Shown here: positions 34,222 through 42,131 of the stretch, piece by piece
Numbering within the stretch: the stretch's first letter is position 1
Layout: every line of letters begins with the position of its first letter
Source: Micromonospora thermarum
GTDB lineage: Bacteria > Actinomycetota > Actinomycetes > Mycobacteriales > Micromonosporaceae
Direction: 5' to 3'
Length of the DNA stretch: 64,000 nucleotides
Assembly (NCBI RefSeq): GCF_012034245.1
Contig: NZ_JAATEO010000008.1
Coordinates: 124,001-188,000, forward strand
The notes under the pieces: model-generated
What the model was told of the DNA's origin: nothing
The model's database searches: none
Seen by the model: the letters and a program-made list of their open reading frames with translations, nothing else
Translations under genes and position numbers: made by a program

Positions 34222-34249
34222 GGAAGGGGTGGCCACGGCCACCCCTTCC
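34222..34249 (+). terminator. Terminator after the zinc-ribbon gene
   Basis: GGAAGGGGTGGCC, AC, GGCCACCCCTTCC: perfect 13-bp stem with a two-base loop, 17 bases past the stop. Confidence 0.8.
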
Positions 34250-34256
34250 GCCGTAT

Positions 34257-34277
34257 CCGGCAACTGTCAGTTGCCGG
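34257..34277. repeat. Perfect palindrome CCGGCAACTG-T-CAGTTGCCGG
   Basis: Ten-bp arms around a single T, between the DUF5679 terminator and a cluster of DnaA boxes. Same form (10-bp arms, one-base centre) as the palindrome at 3501. Possibly an operator. Confidence 0.4.
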
Positions 34278-34295
34278 ACAGGCACACACGGCTCC

Positions 34296-34357
34296 TGTGG
34301 ATAACCCGCCGCTCCCTGTGGACAACCCTGGACAGGGCGATGCGCACCTGTGGACAA
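34296..34357 (+). promoter_or_regulatory. Cluster of three DnaA boxes
   Basis: TGTGGATAA (34296-34304), TGTGGACAA (34317-34325) and TGTGGACAA (34349-34357), all in one orientation. Their complements TTATCCACA and TTGTCCACA are DnaA-box sequences; TTGTCCACA is the actinobacterial consensus. Spacing 21 and 32 bases. It lies directly before the ThiF-like gene. Too few boxes for oriC, and no dnaA/dnaN is near; a regulatory or titration site is more likely. Confidence 0.65.
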
Positions 34358-34397
34358 CGATCGACGGACAGCAGGGACTCGGTCACGATTCGTGGTC

Positions 34398-35552
34398 ATG
34401 ACCCGTGCCGCGCTGCCCCGACCCACCCTCCTGCCCGGCCTCACCCGCCTCTGGCGTGACCGGCACACCCTGCAACTGGGTGTCGACCCCGGCCGGGCCG
34501 TCCTGCTGGAGATCGCCAACCCTCGGGCGGCGCGGCTGCTCGACCTGCTGGACGGCACCCGCAGCGAGCGGCACGTCCTGGAGCACGCGGCCACGATCGA
34601 CGTCGGCCGGGACGAGGCCCGCACGCTGCTCGACACGCTGCGCGGCGCCGGTCTGGTCGTCGCCGCGCACACGCTGGTGCCGCGCGACCTGGCCGGCCCG
34701 CCACGGGCCCGGCTGGCCACCGAGGCCGGGGCTCTCGCCCTGGCCGCCGCGCGACTACCGGGCACGCCGGCCCAGGTGCTGCGCCGCCGGCTGGCCGCGC
34801 GCGTGGTGCTCGCGGGCGCCGGCCCCCTCGGCGCTCCCATGGCGCTCGCCCTGGCCCAGGCCGGGATCGGCCACGTCCGGCCCCAGCTGACCGGGCCGGT
34901 CGGTCCGGCCGACCTGGTCGGCACCGGGATCCCGGCCGCCGATCTCGGCCGCCCGCTCGGCGACGCGGTCCGCGACGCGCTCGCCCGCACCGCCCCCGGC
35001 ACCGCCACCGGTCCGCTCCGCCCCGGCCGGGCCGACCTCGTGGTCCAGCTCGGTACGGACCGGCCGGCCGCCCTGGTCGCCGCCGCCCACGCCCAGCGCC
35101 GCCAGGTACACCTGCTGGTCGACCTCCGCGAGGGGGTACCGGTGGTCGGCCCCCTGGTCCGGCCGCCCGTCGGGCCCTGCCTCAACTGCCTCGACCTGCA
35201 CCGCACCGACCGCGATGCCGACTGGCCGGCGCTCGCCGCCCAGCTCGCCGCCGGAGCGCCCGAGGCGATGTGCGCGACGCCGACGCTGCTGGCCGCGACG
35301 GCGTACGCGACCGCGGAGGCGCTGGCCCACCTCGACGGGAGCACGCCGGAGACGCTCGGCTGCGCCGTCGAGGTGACCGGCGCGGGTCGGTTGCGCCGCC
35401 GGCTCTGGGCTCCCCATCCGTCCTGCGCCTGCTCCCGGCGACCGCACCCCGCGCGGCCGGAGCGCGCCGCCGCCGACGCCGCCACGACGGTCGGGTCCCG
35501 CGGAACGGCCCAGCCCGGCCGCACGGCAGCCGCGGGCCCGTCGAGTCGGTAA
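34398..35552 (+). CDS. Orphan ThiF/TOMM cyclodehydratase E1-like protein
   Basis: A 384-residue protein related to the leader-binding E1-like (ocin-ThiF) half of TOMM/YcaO cyclodehydratases. It has a Rossmann loop VLAGAGPLGAPMALALAQAGIG (about 138), a helix-rich N-terminal peptide-binding-like domain, and the C-terminal CLNCLDLHRTDRDADWP motif (about 260), with a CACS pair near the end. No YcaO, precursor peptide or dehydrogenase is visible nearby. ATG 34398 is chosen; the ORF could begin at GTG 34350, but that lies in a DnaA box. It is 10 bases before the ABC1 kinase gene. Confidence 0.7.
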   Translation: MTRAALPRPTLLPGLTRLWRDRHTLQLGVDPGRAVLLEIANPRAARLLDLLDGTRSERHVLEHAATIDVGRDEARTLLDTLRGAGLVVAAHTLVPRDLAGPPRARLATEAGALALAAARLPGTPAQVLRRRLAARVVLAGAGPLGAPMALALAQAGIGHVRPQLTGPVGPADLVGTGIPAADLGRPLGDAVRDALARTAPGTATGPLRPGRADLVVQLGTDRPAALVAAAHAQRRQVHLLVDLREGVPVVGPLVRPPVGPCLNCLDLHRTDRDADWPALAAQLAAGAPEAMCATPTLLAATAYATAEALAHLDGSTPETLGCAVEVTGAGRLRRRLWAPHPSCACSRRPHPARPERAAADAATTVGSRGTAQPGRTAAAGPSSR

Positions 35553-35562
35553 CAATGACCGG

Positions 35563-36909
35563 GTGACCGACATCCCGCGCCGGGCCGTGTCCCGGACCGC
35601 CAAGCTCGCCGCTCTGCCGCTCGGCTTCGCCGGCCGGACCGTCCTCGGCATGGGTAAGCGCGTCACCGGGCTCGCCTCCGACGTGATCTCCGCGGAGATC
35701 CAGCAGCGCACCGCCGAGCAGCTCTTCAGCGTCCTCGGCCAGCTCAAGGGCGGCGCGATGAAGTTCGGCCAGGCGTTGTCGGTCTTCGAGGCGGCGCTGC
35801 CCGAGGATATCGCCGCCCCCTACCGACAGGCGCTGACGAAGCTTCAGGAGGCCGCGCCGCCGCTGCCGGCGGCGAGCGTGCACAAGGTGCTCGCCGAGCA
35901 GCTCGGCCCCGACTGGCGGGACCGTTTCCTCGAGTTCAACGACACCCCGGCGGCGGCCGCCAGCATCGGCCAGGTGCACCGCGCGCTCTGGCGGGACCCG
36001 GGCTACGGGCCGGCGGGCGCGCCGGCCAGCCGCGAGGTCGCCGTCAAGATCCAATATCCGGGCGCGGGCGACGCGCTCCTCGCCGACCTCAAGCAGCTCT
36101 CCCGGCTGGGCGCGATGTTCCGCGCGATCCAGCCGGGGCTGGACGTCAAGCCGCTCCTGGTCGAGCTGCGGGAGCGGATCACCGAGGAGCTCGACTACGA
36201 GCTGGAGGCGGAGTCGCAGCGCGCCTTCGCCGCCGCGTACGCGGACGACCCGGAGATCTACATCCCGGCGGTGGTCTCGGCGTCGCCCCGGGTCCTGGTC
36301 ACCGAGTGGGTCGAGGGCACGCCGCTGGCCGACATCATCCGTGAGGGCACCGAGGAGCAGCGCGACGAGGCCGGCCGGCTGATGGCCACCCTGCACCTCT
36401 CCGCGCCGCAGCGCGCCGGGCTGCTGCACGCCGACCCGCACCCGGGCAACTTCCGGCTGATGCCCGACGGGCGGCTCGGTGTGATCGACTTCGGGGCGGT
36501 GGCCCGGATGCCCGAGGGCACGCCGGAACCGATCGGCCGGATCGCCGCGCTGGCGCTGCGTGGCGACGCGGAAGAGGTGGTCGCGGGCCTGCGGGAGGAG
36601 GGGTTCGTCAGCTCCTCCGAGCCGATCGACGCCGAGGCGGTGCTCGACTTTCTCCATCCGATGCTGGCGCCGATCGCCGCCGAGGAGTTCCGGTTCACCC
36701 GGGCCTGGCTGCGCGGCGAGGCGGCCCGGCTGGCCAACCCCCGCTCCCCCGCGCACCAGCTCGGCCGGCAGCTCAACCTGCCCCCGTCGTACCTGCTGAT
36801 CCACCGGGTGACGCTCGGCTCGATCGGGGTGCTCTGCCAGTTGGAGGCGAAGGCGCCGTACCGGGGCATCCTGGAGCGGTGGTTGCCCGGCTTCGCGCCG
36901 GTCGCCTGA
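35563..36909 (+). CDS. ABC1/UbiB-family atypical kinase (AarF)
   Basis: A 448-residue ABC1-type protein kinase-like protein. The family motifs are visible: KGGAMKFGQALS (KxGQ-type, about 62), AAASIGQVHRA (A-rich nucleotide loop, about 128), VAVKIQYPG (invariant Lys, about 160), LDYELEAES (about 210) and, for catalysis, LLHADPHPGNF and VIDFGAVARM (DFG, about 305). Family members regulate isoprenoid quinone synthesis. M. tuberculosis Rv3197 is the homologue in the same block. GTG 35563. Confidence 0.92.
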   Translation: MTDIPRRAVSRTAKLAALPLGFAGRTVLGMGKRVTGLASDVISAEIQQRTAEQLFSVLGQLKGGAMKFGQALSVFEAALPEDIAAPYRQALTKLQEAAPPLPAASVHKVLAEQLGPDWRDRFLEFNDTPAAAASIGQVHRALWRDPGYGPAGAPASREVAVKIQYPGAGDALLADLKQLSRLGAMFRAIQPGLDVKPLLVELRERITEELDYELEAESQRAFAAAYADDPEIYIPAVVSASPRVLVTEWVEGTPLADIIREGTEEQRDEAGRLMATLHLSAPQRAGLLHADPHPGNFRLMPDGRLGVIDFGAVARMPEGTPEPIGRIAALALRGDAEEVVAGLREEGFVSSSEPIDAEAVLDFLHPMLAPIAAEEFRFTRAWLRGEAARLANPRSPAHQLGRQLNLPPSYLLIHRVTLGSIGVLCQLEAKAPYRGILERWLPGFAPVA

Positions 36910-36965
36910 CACTCGGGCGGGCGCGCCCGGAACGACCGGACGCGCCCGACGTGACGGGTACGAAA

Positions 36966-36995
36966 GAAGGGCCCCTCCCTCGGGAGGGGCCCTTC
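36966..36995. terminator. Bidirectional terminator
   Basis: GAAGGGCCCCTCCC, TC, GGGAGGGGCCCTTC: perfect 14-bp stem with a two-base loop between the rightward kinase gene and the leftward small gene below. Confidence 0.85.
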
Positions 36996-36999
36996 GCAC

Positions 37000-37176
37000 C
37001 TACAGAACGCCCAGCTCGCGGGCCGACCGGCTGCGGGCGGCCATGGCGACGGTACGGGCGGAACGGGTTGCCTCAGTGCTCGTGGTGGTGCGACCGGCCT
37101 GAGGCCGGAGCATTCGAGCCCGGGACAACGCTTCGTTGAGTAGTTGCGTCTCGGTGGTGTTGAACAGGTTCAGCAT
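37000..37176 (-). CDS. Small protein gene downstream of whiB7 (58 residues)
   Basis: An open frame from ATG 37176 to TAG at 37002-37000, in the same direction as whiB7 and ended by a perfect terminator. It encodes MLNLFNTTETQLLNE at the N-terminus, then a basic, Thr/Ser/Arg-rich stretch with RSARELGVL at the end. Third positions are mostly G or C, as in real genes. The ribosome site is weak (GACGAGA). No family recognised; I propose a gene because frame, codon use, direction and terminator all agree. Confidence 0.6.
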   Translation of the reverse strand: MLNLFNTTETQLLNEALSRARMLRPQAGRTTTSTEATRSARTVAMAARSRSARELGVL

Positions 37177-37238
37177 TCTCGTCAGCTTTCTCGCGGCCGG
37201 TGGGTCACCGGCGGTTGGTGGAACGGATCGGGTAGTTG

Positions 37239-37601
37239 TCAGGCCGCCAGCCGGACCGCGTCACGCGTGGACAGCCCACTGGCCGCCAGGCGCGCCTCGG
37301 CCTCGACCCGGAGCGCGGCGTCACGGGCGACGTCCTCCTTGCGCGGACGGCCACGGGGCCGCTTGCGCGGGACGACCGCGCCACGCTCGAAGATCTCGCC
37401 ACCCCAGACGCCCCAGGGCTCGGCCCGCTCCACCGCACCGGCCAGGCACTCGACGCGCAGCGGGCAGTCCCCGCAGAGCGACTTGGCCAGCTCGAGCTCG
37501 GTGGGCGAGTCGGAGAACCACAGGTCGGGGTCGAACTTCCGGCAGGGCAGGTTCGCCTCCAGCTCGACGTTGATGTCGAGCGGGGCCAACGCCAGACTCA
37601 T
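37239..37601 (-). CDS. whiB7: WhiB7 antibiotic-resistance regulator (AT-hook Wbl)
   Basis: A 120-residue Wbl protein. The four cysteine ligands are NLPCRKF, then CGDC and, five residues later, C (CLAGAV); GVWGGE follows. The AT-hook RGRPRK at about residue 82 is the mark of WhiB7, the iron-sulfur activator of intrinsic resistance to ribosome-targeting drugs. Adjacent to uvrD2 as in mycobacteria. ATG 37601 with AGGTG ten bases upstream. It is preceded by an unusual leader with an upstream ORF and an attenuator, listed separately. Confidence 0.95.
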   Translation of the reverse strand: MSLALAPLDINVELEANLPCRKFDPDLWFSDSPTELELAKSLCGDCPLRVECLAGAVERAEPWGVWGGEIFERGAVVPRKRPRGRPRKEDVARDAALRVEAEARLAASGLSTRDAVRLAA

Positions 37602-37665
37602 CGCCCGGTCACCTCTCTCTCACTTCGATCTCGTGGATCGCACTTCCGACGTACTTCGGCGGGGC

Positions 37666-37710
37666 AAAAAACTGAGGCCGCGGATCCCGGTGTGCGGGTT
37701 CCGCGGCCTC
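37666..37710 (-). terminator. whiB7 leader attenuator (intrinsic terminator)
   Basis: Minus strand: GAGGCCGCGGA (37710-37700), inner CCCG/CGGG pairing, TCCGCGGCCTC (37684-37674), then TTTTTT after two bases (37671-37666). This is a classical intrinsic terminator, placed between the upstream ORF and whiB7 rather than after a gene. An 8-bp self-complementary CCTCGAGG at its 5' edge recurs in the upstream ORF and could form a competing pair. Confidence 0.85.
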
Positions 37711-37731
37711 GAGGTGAGCCGGTGGTCTGGT

Positions 37732-37989
37732 TCAGACCGGTCTACCTCGAGGTGGAACACCGCGGACGTCCATGCGCCGCTTGGCGACATCGACACCCTT
37801 GCCCGTGAAGCCACTGGTCCCCTGGGTACCGTTCGGTGCCGGCGCGAGAATCAGCTCGGCCTGAGTCTCGGCCTGGTGCACCTGCGGAACCGACGGTCGC
37901 GCAACGGCGTGGGCAACCTGGACAGCCGACAGCGGAGCGACGGCAGCGGGCAGCGCCGCCGGACGCTCGTTGATGTAGAAGATCTCCAT
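37732..37989 (-). CDS. Upstream ORF in the whiB7 leader (85 codons)
   Basis: ATG 37989 is preceded by GAGGAGGTGGCACC, one of the best ribosome sites in the window. The 85-residue product starts MEIFYINERPAALPA and is rich in Ala, Pro and Val, ending PPRGRPV. No family recognised. Its stop (37734-37732) lies in the loop of a small hairpin (GGTCTG/CAGACC), 21 bases before the terminator, so ribosome position can influence RNA folding. It is the expected sensor ORF of the whiB7 attenuation system known in mycobacteria and Streptomyces, though long for such an ORF. Confidence 0.7.
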   Translation of the reverse strand: MEIFYINERPAALPAAVAPLSAVQVAHAVARPSVPQVHQAETQAELILAPAPNGTQGTSGFTGKGVDVAKRRMDVRGVPPRGRPV

Positions 37990-38077
37990 TGGTGCCACCT
38001 CCTCTGACGTTCCTCGTGCCGACTGGACCCACACCCGTGAGCAGCCCGAATGCCGCCGCTCGCGAGGTGTGCCATGA

Positions 38078-38115
38078 GGCTATGACGCCCGCGGGGGCGA
38101 GGGCAAACGAATTTA
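38078..38115 (-). promoter_or_regulatory. Candidate WhiB7-dependent promoter
   Basis: Leftward: AAATT (38115-38111), three bases, -35 TTGCCC (38107-38102), 18 bases, -10 TAGCCT (38083-38078). WhiB7 targets have an AT-rich element just upstream of the -35, as here. It overlaps the end of uvrD2 and would give a leader of about 470 bases to whiB7, implying autoregulation. Confidence 0.6.
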
Positions 38116-40275
38116 CGACGAGATTTCGAAAGTTTTCTCCGGGCAGATTTCGTCCACCGCCGCACCGGCCACCAGCGCCAGCACCGCCTCCCCGTAGAGC
38201 CCCAGCTTGCGCGGCCCGATCCCGGCGATCGCCGTCAGGTCCTGCGGCCGGCTCGGCCGCCGCTCGGCCAGCGCGACCAGGGTCGCGTCGGTGAAGACCA
38301 CGTACGCCGGAACCCGCTGGCCACCGGCCACGCGGCGTCGCCACTCGCGTAGGCGCTCGTGCAGCTCCTCGTCGATGTCCGACGGGCAGGTGGCGCAGCG
38401 GCCCACCTTGCGGTCCGGACCGGCGAGCAGTGTCGCGCCGCAGATCCGGCAGGAGACGATCTGGGTACGCCGCCGCTCGGCGGTACGCCGGACCCCGCCC
38501 GCCCCGGCCCGCTCGGTCCCGCCCGACCGGTCCAACTGGGGCAGGAACCGGCAGGGCCGCCTAGCCCGCCCGCCCGGCGAGCGGGCCGAGGCGTACGAGA
38601 GCCAGAGCCACTCGCGGGCCCGGGTGATGCCCACGTACAGCAGCCGGCGCTCCTCCTCCACCTGCTCGGGAGTCTTCGCGTACGTGGTGGGGAGGGTGCC
38701 TTCGGAGAGCCCGACCAGGAACACCGCGTCCCACTCCAGGCCCTTCGCCGAGTGCAGGGACGCGAGGGTCACGCCCTCGACGGTGGGCGCGTGCTGGGCG
38801 GCCGCGCGCCGGGCCAGCTCGTCGGTGAAGTCGGCCAGCGTGACCGGGCGCTCCACCGAGGCGGCCGGCCCGATCGGCAGGACCGGCGGGGTGGCCGCGT
38901 ACTCCTCGGCGAGCTGGACAAGCGCGGCGAGCGCCTCCCACCGCTCGCGGGCCGCGCCACCGGCCGGCGGGCTGTCGGGTGCCCAGCCCACCGCGCCGAG
39001 CGCCTCGACCACGGCGACCGGCAGCGGGGTCTCCCCCGGGATCGAGCGGGTGGCGGCCCGCAGCGCGACCATCGCCTGCCGCACCTCGGCGCGCTCGAAG
39101 AACCGCTCCGCCCCCTGAACCTGGTACGGCACCTCGGCCTCGGTCAGCGCCTTCTCGTACGCCTCGGACTGCGCGTTGGTGCGGAACAGCACGGCGATCT
39201 CGCGGGCCGGTGTGCCGGCGTCGACCAGCGCGCGGCAGCGGGCGGCGACGGCGGCGGCCTCGGCCGGCTCGTCGGTGAAGATCCGCAGATCCGGCTCCGG
39301 GCCGGCCGGTCGCTGGCCGACCAGCTCCAGGCGCAGCCGGGCCTCGGTGCCCCGGGCCTGCGAGATCACCGCGTTGGCGAGGCCGACGACCTGGGGGGTG
39401 GAGCGGTAGTCGCGGACCAGCCGGACCACCGTCGCGCCCCGGTGGCGACGCGGGAAGTCGACGAGGTACGCCGAGGTGGCGCCGGTGAACGAGTAGATGG
39501 TCTGGCTGGCGTCGCCGACCACGGTCAGGTCGTCGCGCCCGCCCAGCCACGCCTCCAGCAGCCGCTGCTGGAGGGGGTTGACGTCCTGGTACTCGTCGAC
39601 GACGAAGTGCCGGTACTGGGCGCGGACCTGCTCGGCCACGTCCGGGTGCTCCTCGATGCCCCACACCGCGGCGCGCAGCATGTCCTCGAAGTCGATCACA
39701 CCGCCCGACCGCTTGAGCTTCTCGTACGCGGCGAAGACGTCGGCGACCTTCGCCGGCTCGTACGGGGTGTCGCGCAGCGCCTTGGCCGCCGCCACCACGT
39801 ACTCCCCGGGCTCGACCAGGGACGACTTGGCCCACTCGATCTCACCGGCGAGGTCCCGGGCGCCCGCCCGGTCGGCCCGCAGCCCCACCTTCCCGGCGGC
39901 GAGGGTGACCAGCCGGACCTTGCTGTCCAGCAGTTCGGGCATCGCCCGACCGTCGAGGAGCCGGGGCGCGAAGTACCGCACCTGGCGCAGGGCCGCCGCG
40001 TGGAACGTCCGCGCCTGCACGCCGGGCACCCCGAGCGCGGTGAGCCGGCTGCGCATCTCGGCGGCGGCGCGGGCGGTGAAGGTGACGGCGAGCACGTGCC
40101 GTGGCGAGATCTCGCCGGTCAACGCCCGGTGGGCGATCCGCGAGGTGACCGCCCGCGTCTTCCCGGTGCCGGCGCCGGCCAGGATGCAGACCGGGCCGGC
40201 CGGGGCGGTCACCGCCGACCGCTGCTCCGGATCGAGCCCGGCGAGCACGCGCTCGGACGTTGAGTGAACCACCAC
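38113..40275 (-). CDS. uvrD2: ATP-dependent DNA helicase UvrD2
   Basis: Superfamily-1 helicase of 720 residues with a C-terminal HRDC domain, the UvrD2 architecture of actinobacteria. Walker A: AGAGTGKTRAV (about residue 35); motif II: VVDEYQDVNPLQ (about 230); motif VI: YVGITRAREWLWL. Near residue 600 a four-cysteine zinc module (CRICG ... CATC) links the motor to the HRDC domain, whose last part is at the C-terminus. GTG 40275. In M. tuberculosis UvrD2 is adjacent to whiB7 and mrx1, the same order. Confidence 0.94.
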   Translation of the reverse strand: MVVHSTSERVLAGLDPEQRSAVTAPAGPVCILAGAGTGKTRAVTSRIAHRALTGEISPRHVLAVTFTARAAAEMRSRLTALGVPGVQARTFHAAALRQVRYFAPRLLDGRAMPELLDSKVRLVTLAAGKVGLRADRAGARDLAGEIEWAKSSLVEPGEYVVAAAKALRDTPYEPAKVADVFAAYEKLKRSGGVIDFEDMLRAAVWGIEEHPDVAEQVRAQYRHFVVDEYQDVNPLQQRLLEAWLGGRDDLTVVGDASQTIYSFTGATSAYLVDFPRRHRGATVVRLVRDYRSTPQVVGLANAVISQARGTEARLRLELVGQRPAGPEPDLRIFTDEPAEAAAVAARCRALVDAGTPAREIAVLFRTNAQSEAYEKALTEAEVPYQVQGAERFFERAEVRQAMVALRAATRSIPGETPLPVAVVEALGAVGWAPDSPPAGGAARERWEALAALVQLAEEYAATPPVLPIGPAASVERPVTLADFTDELARRAAAQHAPTVEGVTLASLHSAKGLEWDAVFLVGLSEGTLPTTYAKTPEQVEEERRLLYVGITRAREWLWLSYASARSPGGRARRPCRFLPQLDRSGGTERAGAGGVRRTAERRRTQIVSCRICGATLLAGPDRKVGRCATCPSDIDEELHERLREWRRRVAGGQRVPAYVVFTDATLVALAERRPSRPQDLTAIAGIGPRKLGLYGEAVLALVAGAAVDEICPEKTFEISS

Positions 40276-40359
40276 AGCGAGGAATTGTCTCAGCTCCGCC
40301 GGACGTTGCTCTGGTTAGCCTCAGCTTGATTCACGACTGCGACCTTGGAGGACCCGACG

Positions 40360-40602
40360 ATGCTGACGATGTATTCCACTTCCTGGTGCGGCTACTGCCA
40401 CCGCCTGAAGTCGCAGCTGGACCGGGAGGGCATCGGGTACGAGGTGGTCGACATCGAGCAGGACCCGAAGGCCGCCGAGTTCGTGATGAGCGTCAACGGG
40501 GGCAACCAGACGGTGCCGACGCTGCGCTTCGCCGACGGCAGCGCGCTCACCAACCCGTCGGTCAAGCAGGTCAAGGAGCACCTGGCCAAGCTGGCCGCCT
40601 GA
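40360..40602 (+). CDS. mrx1: Mycoredoxin (glutaredoxin-like, CGYC)
   Basis: An 80-residue mycothiol-dependent oxidoreductase: active site STSWCGYCHRLK (about residue 10), TVPTLRFADG (cis-Pro loop, about 50). Mycoredoxin reduces mycothiol mixed disulfides. ATG 40360 is chosen because GGAGGA stands nine bases upstream; the TTG at 40345 would start inside it. Diverges from uvrD2, a conserved actinobacterial pair. Confidence 0.92.
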   Translation: MLTMYSTSWCGYCHRLKSQLDREGIGYEVVDIEQDPKAAEFVMSVNGGNQTVPTLRFADGSALTNPSVKQVKEHLAKLAA

Positions 40603-40617
40603 CCGTGGATCAACACC

Positions 40618-40651
40618 CGAGCGGCCGACCCCGGCGGGGGTCGGCCGCTCG
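40618..40651. terminator. Bidirectional terminator
   Basis: CGAGCGGCCGACCCC, GGCG, GGGGTCGGCCGCTCG: perfect 15-bp stem between mrx1 and the convergent MFS gene. Confidence 0.85.
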
Positions 40652-40702
40652 TCGCGTCCGGGGCCAGCCGTCCCGGCCGGCGCGCAGGTCGCCGGCGAAC
40701 GA

Positions 40703-41971
40703 TCAGGACGTGCGGCGTCGACGTGCCGCGCCCACCACCTCCTTCTCGACCCGACGGCGCGGGAGCGGGACCGGCGGGTGCGCGTGGGCCGGTGGTGGGG
40801 TCAGCGCCCGACCCCGCCAGAGGTAGGCGCCGGCCACCAGGGTCGCCAGGCCGACCGTCGCGAAGAGCAGGCGGTAGTCGAGGACGCCGACGAGCAGCGC
40901 GCCGGCGCCGATCGAGAACGCCTGCGGGCCGCTGACCACCGCCTCGGAGGCGGCGGCGACGCGGCCGATGAGCCCGGGCGGCGTACGCCGCTGGATCAGC
41001 GTGTGCAGCCCCACCATGGTCAGCGGCAGCGACACCCCGGCCAGCAGCACCGCGCCGAAGCCCAGCCACAGGCTGGGGTACGCCAGCGCCAGCGCGGCCG
41101 GCCCGAACAGCGCCACCCCGGCGGCCAGCGCGCCCACCTCGCCCACCCGTCGGACCACGCCGGGCGACAGGAGCCCGCCGACCAGTCCCCCGATCCCCTG
41201 CACGGTCACCAGCACGCCGACGAACGCGGCGTCGCGGCGCAGCCCCTGGTCGACGTACGCGAAGATCAGCGACTCACTGAAGCCCATCACCAGCGAGCCC
41301 AGGCCGTAGCCGAGCAGCGCGCGGCGCAGCGCCGGCTCGCCGGCCAGGTGCCGGATCCCGGCGCCCAGCCCGGCCGGCCAGCGCGCCCCGCGCGCGTCCC
41401 GGGGCGTCTCGGTGACCCGGAGCACGCCCACCACCGCCCCGGCGGTCAGGAAACCCGCCATCGCGACGCCGGTCAGCAGCCAGCCCCCGGCGGCGGCGTA
41501 GAGACCGGCGCCGGCCAGTGGGCCGACGAGGCGCAGTCCCTGGCGCACGGTCTGGAGGACGCCGTTCGCGTCGGCGAGCAGCTCGGCCGGCACCAGTTGC
41601 CGGATCAGTCCGCTGAGCAGGGCGCTGAGCGTGACGTACGACAGCCCGTACAGCGCCGCGACCAGGTAGATGATCCACACGTCGGCGCCGTCCCGGACGA
41701 CGAACAGCGGGGTGAGCAGGACCGCGGTGACGAGGTTCGCGCCGACGAAGAAGGGCCGGCGGGGCACCCGGTCGACGAACCAGCCGACCAGCGGTGCCAG
41801 CGTCATCGGCGCGATGATCGCGAAGATGGTGGCACCGGCCCGCCCGTCCGACCCGGTCAGCTCCTTCACCCAGACGGCGAGTGCGAGCAGCAGGATCGAC
41901 TCGGCCGCCATGCTGGCCAGCAGGCCGGCGAAGAGCAGCCGGAAGTCCGGGCGGCGCAGGACGGTGCGCAT
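40703..41971 (-). CDS. MFS transporter
   Basis: A 422-residue permease with about 12 hydrophobic helices. Motif A is seen as GWFVDRVPRRPFFVGAN (about 65), and a helix ends GVLQTVRQGLRLVGPLAGAGLY (about 140). The C-terminus is basic. ATG 41971 with GGAGGACAC upstream; the frame to 42061 is not supported. It diverges from an XRE regulator 160 bases away. Substrate unknown. Confidence 0.88.
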   Translation of the reverse strand: MRTVLRRPDFRLLFAGLLASMAAESILLLALAVWVKELTGSDGRAGATIFAIIAPMTLAPLVGWFVDRVPRRPFFVGANLVTAVLLTPLFVVRDGADVWIIYLVAALYGLSYVTLSALLSGLIRQLVPAELLADANGVLQTVRQGLRLVGPLAGAGLYAAAGGWLLTGVAMAGFLTAGAVVGVLRVTETPRDARGARWPAGLGAGIRHLAGEPALRRALLGYGLGSLVMGFSESLIFAYVDQGLRRDAAFVGVLVTVQGIGGLVGGLLSPGVVRRVGEVGALAAGVALFGPAALALAYPSLWLGFGAVLLAGVSLPLTMVGLHTLIQRRTPPGLIGRVAAASEAVVSGPQAFSIGAGALLVGVLDYRLLFATVGLATLVAGAYLWRGRALTPPPAHAHPPVPLPRRRVEKEVVGAARRRRTS

Positions 41972-42131
41972 GTGTCCTCCGTCGAGGTGGTGCGCGGCGT
42001 GCCCGGTTTCCGACGAGACACGCCATTGGCCGGAACCTCCGGCGCCGGTCACGCCGTCCATACTGACGGTGGGGGGCGAATTTCATACAGTTACCGTCGC
42101 GTCCGCGGCGGTCTACGGGAAAGAGGACATC

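Noticed and set aside
34296..34357. Chromosomal origin oriC
   Set aside because: Only three boxes, and dnaA, dnaN, rpmH or recF are absent.
34350..34397. Earlier GTG start for the ThiF-like gene
   Set aside because: The GTG is inside a DnaA box and lacks a ribosome site; ATG 34398 is preferred.
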